Positions 6,770 through 15,116 of a DNA stretch of 64,000 nucleotides are shown here, in pieces (the stretch's first letter is position 1; every line of letters begins with the position of its first letter). Origin of the DNA: Flavobacterium limi (lineage in GTDB: Bacteria > Bacteroidota > Bacteroidia > Flavobacteriales > Flavobacteriaceae). Under the pieces are notes generated by a model. It was not told where the DNA came from, ran no database searches, and saw only the letters and a list, made by a program, of their open reading frames with translations. Location: positions 124,001-188,000 of the forward strand of contig NZ_JAADZV010000007.1 of NCBI RefSeq assembly GCF_010645075.1, given 5' to 3'. A program made the translations under genes and the position numbers.

Positions 6770-9700
6770 TTATTTTTTTATCACTTTAAAAATTTCTTTC
6801 TTTTCTTCACTTTTTAAAACAATCAAATATAAACCAGCTGAAAATCGTTTAAAATCGACTGATATTTTTAAATCTGAATATTTATTCTCAAAAAGTAATT
6901 GTCCGTTTACATCATAAACTTCTAAATTCGAAATTATTGAATTACTTTCTATATTTAAAATATTTTCTAATGGATTTGGATAATATTTAAAATCTGTCAT
7001 TTTATTTTCATCTATCGATAAACTTTCGACAGTTTTAGCAAAGCTAAGATTGTCTAAATATGCATTATCTCCTAAATAAGATTTTCCAATATGCTGTAAC
7101 GAAATTCTAATTTCTGAACCTACATAAGCAGTTAAGTCAAACATATATTTTTCAAAATTGTCTCCAATGTTTTTTACAGGTTTTAGTATTGTACCTAAAA
7201 CGTTTCCGTTTACAACAACCCTAAACATCGATTCCGTATTACTGTTAACAAAAGTCTGTTTCAAATCAAAACTCATAAATAAAGAAGTTGCGTTTTTGGC
7301 ATCTACTTTTGCATTTACTTTTGTAATACTTCTTTGATTTAATTCCCAAACCGAATTTGAATTTTCTGTTATTTTTCCGGAAACAGAGTTATTAGAAGCA
7401 GTTACCCACTCATCAGAACCACTATTCCCTTTCATCACAACAATTTTATTATTGATGGATTGACTATCAGATTCAACACTAATATAAGAATCTCTAGTTT
7501 CTTCTAAAACAATATCATCTGAAACTTCATTTTGGAAATCATAAAAAGTTGATTTTTTACTTCCATCCACAGCCATTTTATACCCTTCTTTTAATTCAAA
7601 TTTATCTGCTAATAAATTAGGAGAGCCCGAGTGTGAAAAATCCATTAAAAAGCTATAATCACCAGAAATCATAGGGGTAAAATAATAATAAAGATCGGTA
7701 TAATTATATTCTGTAAGTCTTCCTGAACCCGATGGGGAAATATTTGTCTCCATATTGTAGTCATTCTGTCCTCTTCCAACAGACAGGCCAACTCCTTGTG
7801 TCCTGTACTCGTATCCATTTCTGGCTTTTAAACTAAACTTGTATGTTGTGCCGGCAGTCAGAAAAAACATTGGCGTCATCAATTCTGTGCGATGACTCCC
7901 TCTTATATACAGATAACTTGTATCATCATATCCGGTACGTATATAATCTGGACCAAAACGATAAAAATTATCTGAAACAGGAGTCTTTTCTAATATCAGA
8001 TCTCCATACAAGAGCTTAAAGCAGTCTGGCAACACATTTGCCCCATAATTTTCTAAATTACTAAAGTTTTCCATCCACGGCAAAGATTTACCTTTGCAGG
8101 TAGTTTCAATTTTCTTTGGCCCCACGACAATCGAATTTCCAGAATCACAAACTGTTTTTAGATAAAACTGATAGGAAGTTCCTTCTTCTAAATGAGAAAT
8201 CTTAATTTCATTTGTATTGGCAACAGCAATTTTACCTGTTCCCGGAACAAAACCTGTCAGTCCATATTCTATCTCGACCTTTTCTGAAGTTTGATTTTTA
8301 GACGTCCAGTTTATTTGCAGTGATTCACTATTTATATTTGAAAAGACAACATCTACAGGATCCTTGCATGACAAAGTGTGATCGTAATAAATATCGTCGA
8401 TTAAAACTCGATTGGTTGCTTGAAATTCTAAATTCTCGGCAACAAATCTAAAAGCGATTTGTTTATTAGCTCCTTTGTATTCAGAAAAGTCAACATTTAT
8501 TTCTTTTCCGTACACAGGAAGATTTCTCAATTCTTCTAATGAAATATATTGATAAGGTTCAAAAGTACTTATGTCAATTGGATTCTTAATAGTTCCAATA
8601 ATCAAGTTACCAAATTTCAAATCGGCATTAGTTATTTGCTGATTAAGCCAAAATTTAATTTTTTTATTTTGATCAAAATCATCTAAATAGGGAGATACCA
8701 AAAGTGCAGTATCTTCATTGTTTTGGAGATAAAAGACATGTGGTGCACTGGTTATATTTGGTAAGTTATATTCGTAGATCTGAGTATCAATAAAACTATT
8801 TTTAGTCCAGCAAAAATCAGGAATTTCATTATAAGGCAGATATTGATCAAAATTCTCAATAAACGGTGCTTTTTCTGTACATCCAATTTTAAAGGTATAA
8901 CGATCAGACCATTCACTTACAATTGTTTTTTCGCAATATGCACGCACACGATAGTCATAGATTCCTTGCGCTAAACCTGTCAAATTATAAGGGTTAGTAT
9001 TCACATTGACAATAGTTCCCTGACCATCTGCAAAACCTTTTGGTCCATATTCTATATCCCAGCTTTCTGATATTTTTTTTGTATTATTATCTCTCCAATC
9101 CAAAGAAGCGCTATCAGAGCCTGATTGTCTGGCACCTAATAGCCCGGATTTTGGACATTCATTTTGAACATATTCAAAATCATCAATATAAAAGTAATCC
9201 AATCGCTGATTTTTGGAACTATGTTTGAAACCAACAAACTTATCTGTTCCGTAGTAATCTGAAAACTCTACTTCATATTTGATCCATTTATCATTATTTT
9301 CGACAGGAACAGTTAAAATTTTATAGGTCGTAAACGTATTATAATCTCTAGAATCAGCTAACGTACCGATAGTTACTTCTATTGGATTTTTTGAAATTCC
9401 TGCTCTGGTTTTTAACCAAAAAACAATTTTTTTATAGTGATCAAGATCTTTCAGCCTTGGAGAAACCAATACAACACGATCAGCATCTTCGCCTTTACCA
9501 GCCGGAAAAGGATCATCTGATTGGTTTGCTACACAAACAGATTTTGTACCACTGTGTGTTAAAGTCCCCGCATTTCCTATTATATCAGAAATGTAACGAT
9601 TTTTATTATACCATCTTTGATTAAAGTACGGCACTATTCTTGTCCAGCATCCTGTCTTTTCAAAAGAAGAATTTTCAAAACCTTCAGTGTATCCAGCCGT

Positions 9701-11653
9701 GAAGCCTTCACAATTTGTTCTAAAGTATCCCCTATCTGACCATGGGCTGTAATTACTCCCACATTTAGAACGCACATAAAAGTCATAATCAGTTCCCCCT
9801 AATATCGATTCAGTAATCTTAAAAGGATAACTCACAGCAGTGACAATAGTTCCTTTTCCATGTTCAAAACCTTTTGGTCCATATTCGATCTGCCATTCTG
9901 AGGCTGTTTTGTAATTATCCCATTTTACTATTGCAAAATCATATCCAAAATCAACTGTCGCTGGGTTTAGTGGTTCATTACAAGAAGGTGCTTTCTCATA
10001 TATAAAATCATCAATATTAAATTGTGATTTGCCTTCATTATTATACCTAATTGCAATGTAATGATGATTATTGCTTTTTATATAATTATCTAAATAAACG
10101 GTATGCTCTTTCCATTCTGAAGATTTGTTATCATTTTGAAGTTCATTCATTTCTGAAGGTAAAATCGACTTTAAAGCTACAAATGTTGAGGCATCTTTAG
10201 GGTCAGACATTGTCCCAATTGTAAGACTTGTACGATTATATGTTTCCTCACTACTATAAGTTATCAAACTAAATTTTATTCTTTTATCAGCGTCTAAGTC
10301 TCCAATATATGGCGTTATAAGATAAGCTTTGTCTACATTTAAAGTCCCTACAAAATTCGACATTCTAATACTTGCCTCACCTGTTTTCGCTATAAGTTTT
10401 GGTGTTTCTCCCAGATTTTCCATACTAGATCTTACTAAGCAATTATTTTCAATTGTACTCCAGCAAGGATCAACATATTTTGTACCTTCAAACGAGGTGC
10501 TGTAATATCCAGAAATTACAGTACAAGGGGTTTTAAAACTAATCGTTTTTGTCCAGTTAGAATATAAATCATCAATACAATGAGCCCTTACTTTAATTTC
10601 GTAGTCTGTATTCCCAATTAAATTTGTTAAAGTGTAAGGACTGCCCTGCATCTTTATAATTTCGGTCGTACGACGGACAACATTAGTTAAGCTAACTTCA
10701 TAATCATTTTGGTTTTGAGAACCAAAATTTATCTGAACCGAATTCTGTTTTAAATTTGTAAGCGAAAAATTAGTCAGATCATAACAATTAGCAGCTGTTT
10801 CGTAGCTAAAATCATCAATATTTACATACTCATTGGCACTATAATATTTCTTTTTAAATAAAAATACAATATATTGGTCACCGCCCTTATAATTATTGAA
10901 GTATACCGTTTTCTGCTGCCAGCCATACCCTTGTGTATTTTCTACACTTGAAAGCAAATGAAAAGTACTTAAATCATTTGGGTTTGTCATTGTTCCGACG
11001 AGCAATTCACTATTAGGTCCATAGCCATAGGTCCAAAATTTTATTTTTCGATCGGTTGCCAAATCATTAAATTTGGGAGATACTAAAGCTATTTCAGAAC
11101 CATCCGCATAATTATAATTTGTCATATTCATTGAAAATCCTGGTTTATTATTCTCACTATGATTGTTTTGGGTCTCATAGATCCCTGCAGTACTCGAAGA
11201 ATTTTTATAAATTAACCCCCTCCATTCTAATTTTGTTTCACTTTGAGTATCAAAATTCGTAGTATATCCTACCGAAAAAACTTTATCACTTGTTGGGAAA
11301 ATTGTTTTTGCCGAAGACCAGCCTGTCCACACAAGATTATTATTAGTCAAGTATCTTTGTCTAACTCTAAAATCATAACCAGACAAAGGGTTTACCTTAA
11401 ATCGATAAAAGTGTATTCCTGAAACAGTTGTAAGGATACCTTGTCCGGATTTAAAGCCAATTGGACCATATTCAAATTGCCATTCATAAGTTGACATGTA
11501 ATCATAATCATTAAATTTGACCTCGACATCTCCTGTGTAAGAAACGGTAACATTAAAATTAGATTCTTCAAATTTGTTTTCGGCAATTGTGTTTGCCCGT
11601 AAAAAAAGTAGGTTAAAAATCGAAAAAAGAACAACAAGTCTAGTTTTTTGCAT
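6770..11653 (-). CDS. Giant T9SS-secreted protein with alternating fibronectin III and jelly-roll modules
   Basis: 1627 residues. Signal peptide at the start (LVVLFSIFNLLFLRA). Five fibronectin III modules, each with the line 'W-x-IEYGP-x-GF-x-x-G-x-GT' and ending 'W-T/S-...-F-K/R-T-x-C', alternate with about 170-residue jelly-roll/MAM-like modules that share the motif GT-(M/L/I)-x-(N/D)-P-x-D-x-STF and end 'IDDF-x-YE'. Period is about 265 residues. A last, divergent jelly-roll region (about residues 1330-1550) precedes the T9SS type A sorting domain (PNPLENILNIES ... ending KKEIFKVIKK). Likely a cell-surface adhesin or a matrix protein; no catalytic site seen. It lies 42 bp downstream of the FAD oxidoreductase. 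Confidence 0.85.
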   Translation of the reverse strand: MQKTRLVVLFSIFNLLFLRANTIAENKFEESNFNVTVSYTGDVEVKFNDYDYMSTYEWQFEYGPIGFKSGQGILTTVSGIHFYRFKVNPLSGYDFRVRQRYLTNNNLVWTGWSSAKTIFPTSDKVFSVGYTTNFDTQSETKLEWRGLIYKNSSSTAGIYETQNNHSENNKPGFSMNMTNYNYADGSEIALVSPKFNDLATDRKIKFWTYGYGPNSELLVGTMTNPNDLSTFHLLSSVENTQGYGWQQKTVYFNNYKGGDQYIVFLFKKKYYSANEYVNIDDFSYETAANCYDLTNFSLTNLKQNSVQINFGSQNQNDYEVSLTNVVRRTTEIIKMQGSPYTLTNLIGNTDYEIKVRAHCIDDLYSNWTKTISFKTPCTVISGYYSTSFEGTKYVDPCWSTIENNCLVRSSMENLGETPKLIAKTGEASIRMSNFVGTLNVDKAYLITPYIGDLDADKRIKFSLITYSSEETYNRTSLTIGTMSDPKDASTFVALKSILPSEMNELQNDNKSSEWKEHTVYLDNYIKSNNHHYIAIRYNNEGKSQFNIDDFIYEKAPSCNEPLNPATVDFGYDFAIVKWDNYKTASEWQIEYGPKGFEHGKGTIVTAVSYPFKITESILGGTDYDFYVRSKCGSNYSPWSDRGYFRTNCEGFTAGYTEGFENSSFEKTGCWTRIVPYFNQRWYNKNRYISDIIGNAGTLTHSGTKSVCVANQSDDPFPAGKGEDADRVVLVSPRLKDLDHYKKIVFWLKTRAGISKNPIEVTIGTLADSRDYNTFTTYKILTVPVENNDKWIKYEVEFSDYYGTDKFVGFKHSSKNQRLDYFYIDDFEYVQNECPKSGLLGARQSGSDSASLDWRDNNTKKISESWDIEYGPKGFADGQGTIVNVNTNPYNLTGLAQGIYDYRVRAYCEKTIVSEWSDRYTFKIGCTEKAPFIENFDQYLPYNEIPDFCWTKNSFIDTQIYEYNLPNITSAPHVFYLQNNEDTALLVSPYLDDFDQNKKIKFWLNQQITNADLKFGNLIIGTIKNPIDISTFEPYQYISLEELRNLPVYGKEINVDFSEYKGANKQIAFRFVAENLEFQATNRVLIDDIYYDHTLSCKDPVDVVFSNINSESLQINWTSKNQTSEKVEIEYGLTGFVPGTGKIAVANTNEIKISHLEEGTSYQFYLKTVCDSGNSIVVGPKKIETTCKGKSLPWMENFSNLENYGANVLPDCFKLLYGDLILEKTPVSDNFYRFGPDYIRTGYDDTSYLYIRGSHRTELMTPMFFLTAGTTYKFSLKARNGYEYRTQGVGLSVGRGQNDYNMETNISPSGSGRLTEYNYTDLYYYFTPMISGDYSFLMDFSHSGSPNLLADKFELKEGYKMAVDGSKKSTFYDFQNEVSDDIVLEETRDSYISVESDSQSINNKIVVMKGNSGSDEWVTASNNSVSGKITENSNSVWELNQRSITKVNAKVDAKNATSLFMSFDLKQTFVNSNTESMFRVVVNGNVLGTILKPVKNIGDNFEKYMFDLTAYVGSEIRISLQHIGKSYLGDNAYLDNLSFAKTVESLSIDENKMTDFKYYPNPLENILNIESNSIISNLEVYDVNGQLLFENKYSDLKISVDFKRFSAGLYLIVLKSEEKKEIFKVIKK

Positions 11654-11695
11654 GTTTTGGATTGTTTTTAGATTACTAGTCTGGTTAAATTGTTG

Positions 11696-12808
11696 CTATA
11701 TTAAATCTGCTAATTCTGTTCCTATTAAACTTCCTATTGCTACTCCCATTCCGCCTAAACGCACTCCACAAAACACGTTATCAGACAGTTGCGACACAAC
11801 AGGTTTTTTACTGTTTCCGACTCCCATAATACCGCTCCAGCGATGGGCGATCTGAAAATTCTGATTTGGTAAAATTACATTTTTCAGCAAATGTTCCAAT
11901 TTATTTTGCACAATTTTGGTTTGACCGAATTCGGTAGTATTTTCTGTTTCAAAATCCAGGTTTCTTCCTCCGCCAAGCAAAATTCTGTCGCCAATATTCC
12001 TGAAATAATAATACCCGCGATCCAGATGAAAAGTTCCCCTAATATCTAACCCCGGAATAGGCTCCGTAATTACAACCTGAGCCCGGGCAGGCTGTACAGC
12101 ACCATTGGTTAATGTACTTGAAAAACCGTTCGTTGCAAAAAGTAATTTTTTAGTATTAAAACTAAAATCATTCAACACTACTTCGACATGGCTGCCGGCA
12201 TCACTAAAAGAAGTTACAATTTGCTGGTTCAGAATTAAAATATTGGCAGCAACAGCTTGTTTCAGTAATTCCTGCATCATATTTCCGGTATCAATCTGCG
12301 CTTCAAACGGATTAAAAATCAAATACTCCTGAATATTTTCAAACCCGAAACGGTCAATCTCTTTTGTAAAAACATCTGCTTTAAAAAGCGGTTTCAAAAC
12401 TTCATTTATAAAAGGAATTTTAGAAATACATTCATTAAACCCAAATTCATCTTCTTTTAAAAACAATTCATAACCACCATGAGGCCTGAAATCTATGGCA
12501 TTATCTCCTAGCCTTTTTCGAAGCAATTGTAATCCCTGCCAGCGTTTTTCTATTAGCTGAACTACATCTTCTTCTGTATGGGTTTTCAAGTCTTCCATTA
12601 TTTCAGAAATACTTCCAAAACAGGCAAAACCCGCATTTTTGGTACTGGCTCCCTGAGGCAGTATTCCTTTTTCTAATACCAGAATTTTTGCATCCGGAAA
12701 TCTTTCGCGCAGGCGTAATGCTGCATGAAGTCCTACAATCCCACTCCCAACTATGGTATTGTCTACATTTGTAAACCAGTTTTTTAGTTCCCAATAACTA
12801 AGCTCCAT
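11696..12808 (-). CDS. FAD-dependent oxidoreductase (DAO family)
   Basis: 370 residues with the dinucleotide-binding motif G-S-G-I-V-G (IVGSGIVGLHAALRL, about residues 20-34), the acidic ribose-binding residue in 'ILVLEKG', the DAO-type 'GASTKNAGFACFGS' loop and a C-terminal FAD motif 'RWSGIMGVG...GLGGMGVAIG'-like segment. The family includes glycine, sarcosine and D-amino-acid oxidases or dehydrogenases; the substrate cannot be assigned. It is cytoplasmic or peripheral (no signal). An alternative start further in is unlikely because the FAD motif lies so close to the N-terminus. Confidence 0.8.
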   Translation of the reverse strand: MELSYWELKNWFTNVDNTIVGSGIVGLHAALRLRERFPDAKILVLEKGILPQGASTKNAGFACFGSISEIMEDLKTHTEEDVVQLIEKRWQGLQLLRKRLGDNAIDFRPHGGYELFLKEDEFGFNECISKIPFINEVLKPLFKADVFTKEIDRFGFENIQEYLIFNPFEAQIDTGNMMQELLKQAVAANILILNQQIVTSFSDAGSHVEVVLNDFSFNTKKLLFATNGFSSTLTNGAVQPARAQVVITEPIPGLDIRGTFHLDRGYYYFRNIGDRILLGGGRNLDFETENTTEFGQTKIVQNKLEHLLKNVILPNQNFQIAHRWSGIMGVGNSKKPVVSQLSDNVFCGVRLGGMGVAIGSLIGTELADLI

Positions 12809-12837
12809 CTCTGCATTTTATTAAATTCCAATATCTT

Positions 12838-12998
12838 AAATTCCAAATCCCAATCTTGGGGTAAATTACAATTTTTTAAATTCCAAATTCCAATCTTTAG
12901 ACAAAATTCCAAAAACTTAATCTCCAGAGTTTCGTATCACTAAGAGGAATTAAAACCTTCGACTATACTCTCGCAAAGAATTTGGAATTTGGAATTTT
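12838..12998. repeat. ATTCCAA-type intergenic repeat cluster
   Basis: The 268-bp spacer before the S9 peptidase holds two direct 20-bp copies, AAATTCCAAAT(C/T)CCAATCTT at 12838-12857 and 12878-12897 (40-bp period, one difference), and an inverted relative AATTTGGAATTTGGAATTTT at 12979-12998. The same words recur at 53957-53985. No gene is visible in the spacer. Confidence 0.7.
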
Positions 12999-13077
12999 CA
13001 AAATTGGAGTTTAAAATTTAACTATCCCGGCTTTAAATGTTGTATTTTTAGCCCCACAAAAATCAGGATTTTTTATT

Positions 13078-14979
13078 ATGAAAAAAGTATTATTTATAAC
13101 CTTAATAATGATGAGTTTAAACGCTATCGGACAGAATGTAATGTCACAGGAATTGCTATGGAAATTAGGAAGACTAACACCACTTGGACTTTCAAAAGAC
13201 GGCAAAAATGTTGTTTTTAAAGTTTCAACTCCTTCTGTTGAGGAAAACAAATCGAATTCTAAATTTTACATTTTGCCTGTAAAGGGAGGAGATGCAACTG
13301 AACTTAAAGATACTAAAGATGTTCTGACCGACAAGAATATCTCGCCTGACGGAAAATATTTGGTATACAATGAAGAAGTAAAACTGGAAAAGGTTTTAGG
13401 AAAAGATTTCTACCCGAATCTTGACAAATCAGAAGTTCAGATTTATGACGGTCTGGATTATCGCCATTGGGATACCTGGAACGAAGGTAAATTTAATCAC
13501 GTTTTTTATAAGGAAAACAAAGATGGCGCAACAGGAATTGATATTTTAAAGGGGGAAAATTTTGACAGCCCTCAAAAACCTTTTGGCGGTGATGAAGATT
13601 ACATCTGGTCACCGGATAGTAAAAGTATTATATATGTCTGCAAGAAAAAAGCCGGAACAGCTTATGCAATTTCTACTGACACCAATATTTATGAGTACAA
13701 TTTAGAAAATCAAAAAACAGTAAACAGAACCGAAGGCAATTTGGGTTACGATACCGCTCCTCAATTTTCTCCAACAGGAAATTTATCATGGCTGCAAATG
13801 AAACACGACGGGTACGAGTCGGATAAAAACGATATTATTGTTGAGTTTAAAGGAACCAAACAAAACTTAACCGCAAACTGGAACGGAACTGTAGATAATT
13901 TTATCTGGAGCAAAGACGGGAAAACAGTATTTTTTGTAGCTCCAATTGACGGCACAAAACAGCTTTTTACGGTAAACTTTCCGGGAGTAACCAGAATTGC
14001 AATTACAGTTCGTCAATTGACAAATGGTGATTTTGATGTAAACGACTTAGTTGGTTTCTCCGGCGATGACATTATTGTAACGAGATCCGACATGAATCAT
14101 GCTTCAGAAATTTATTCTTTTAATCTGAAGAAAAATACCTGGAAGCAATTATCGAATGTAAACACAGTAACATACAAAACTTTAACCCTGAGCAAAACAC
14201 AAAAGCGTTACGTAACTACCACTGACGGCAAAAAAATGCTGGTTTGGGTAATTTTGCCTCCAAATTTCGACGCTTCAAAAAAATATCCTACTCTATTGTT
14301 CTGTCAGGGAGGGCCTCAGAGTCCGTTGACACAATCGTATTCTTTCCGTTGGAATTTCTCTTTAATGGCAGCAAAAGGGTATGTGGTTGTGGCGCCAAAT
14401 CGTCGGGGAATGCCGGGCCATGGTGTAGAATGGAACGAGCAGATCAGTAAAGACTGGGGGGGTCAGGTTATGGACGATTACCTGTCTGCAATCGATGATA
14501 TTGCCAAAGAAAACTATGTTGACAAAAACCGTTTAGGTTGCGTAGGTGCAAGTTATGGAGGATATTCGGTATTTTATCTGGCCGGAATTCACAAAAACCG
14601 TTTTAAAACTTTCATCGCCCACGATGGTGTTTTCAATACACAAAGTATGTTTGGAACCACTGAAGAAGTTTTCTTTAGCAACTGGGATTTTGGCGGTGCT
14701 TACTGGGAAAAAGACAATGTCGCTGCACAAAAAACATATACAACATTTAATCCTGCGACTTTAGTTGGAAACTGGAACAGACCTATCTTAATTATTCAGG
14801 GTGGAAAAGATTTTCGTGTACCAATCGGACAAAGCCAGGAGGCATTTCAGGCGGCGCAGTTAAGAGGTATCAAGAGCCGCTTTCTTTATTTCCCTGATGA
14901 AAATCACTGGGTTTTAAAACCTCAGAATGCACAGGTTTGGCAAAACGAATTTTTTAAATGGCTAAACGAAACCCTTTAA
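13078..14979 (+). CDS. S9 family prolyl oligopeptidase-type serine peptidase
   Basis: 633 residues: signal peptide (VLFITLIMMSLNAIGQ), a WD/TolB-like beta-propeller with repeated 'DGKxVxF' and 'SPDG/SPDS' segments (about residues 30-360) and a C-terminal alpha/beta-hydrolase peptidase domain. The catalytic triad is visible: Ser492 in GASYGGY, Asp578 in GGKDFRVP and His610 in DENHWV. Such enzymes are periplasmic dipeptidyl- or acylaminoacyl-peptidases that release short peptides. A strong terminator follows. No metal-binding or sorting domain seen. Confidence 0.9.
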   Translation: MKKVLFITLIMMSLNAIGQNVMSQELLWKLGRLTPLGLSKDGKNVVFKVSTPSVEENKSNSKFYILPVKGGDATELKDTKDVLTDKNISPDGKYLVYNEEVKLEKVLGKDFYPNLDKSEVQIYDGLDYRHWDTWNEGKFNHVFYKENKDGATGIDILKGENFDSPQKPFGGDEDYIWSPDSKSIIYVCKKKAGTAYAISTDTNIYEYNLENQKTVNRTEGNLGYDTAPQFSPTGNLSWLQMKHDGYESDKNDIIVEFKGTKQNLTANWNGTVDNFIWSKDGKTVFFVAPIDGTKQLFTVNFPGVTRIAITVRQLTNGDFDVNDLVGFSGDDIIVTRSDMNHASEIYSFNLKKNTWKQLSNVNTVTYKTLTLSKTQKRYVTTTDGKKMLVWVILPPNFDASKKYPTLLFCQGGPQSPLTQSYSFRWNFSLMAAKGYVVVAPNRRGMPGHGVEWNEQISKDWGGQVMDDYLSAIDDIAKENYVDKNRLGCVGASYGGYSVFYLAGIHKNRFKTFIAHDGVFNTQSMFGTTEEVFFSNWDFGGAYWEKDNVAAQKTYTTFNPATLVGNWNRPILIIQGGKDFRVPIGQSQEAFQAAQLRGIKSRFLYFPDENHWVLKPQNAQVWQNEFFKWLNETL

Positions 14980-14999
14980 TAAATAAACAAAAAATTTCT

Positions 15000-15030
15000 A
15001 GCCACAGATTTACAGTCTGTGGCTTTTTTT
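15000..15030 (+). terminator. Terminator after S9 peptidase
   Basis: AGCCACAGA (15000-15008) pairs with TCTGTGGCT (15016-15024) and a run of seven T follows. Confidence 0.93.
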
Positions 15031-15116
15031 ATAGAAAGTTTGGCTTTTTAAAACAGAAAATATTGAATAAATTGCAGTAATCATTTCAAAAAAAATAAAT
15101 TCCTTAATCCTAATTT

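Noticed and set aside
11574..11855. 93-codon open frame on the plus strand over the junction of two minus-strand genes.
   Set aside because: Shadow of the giant secreted protein's start and the FAD oxidoreductase's end; no domain.
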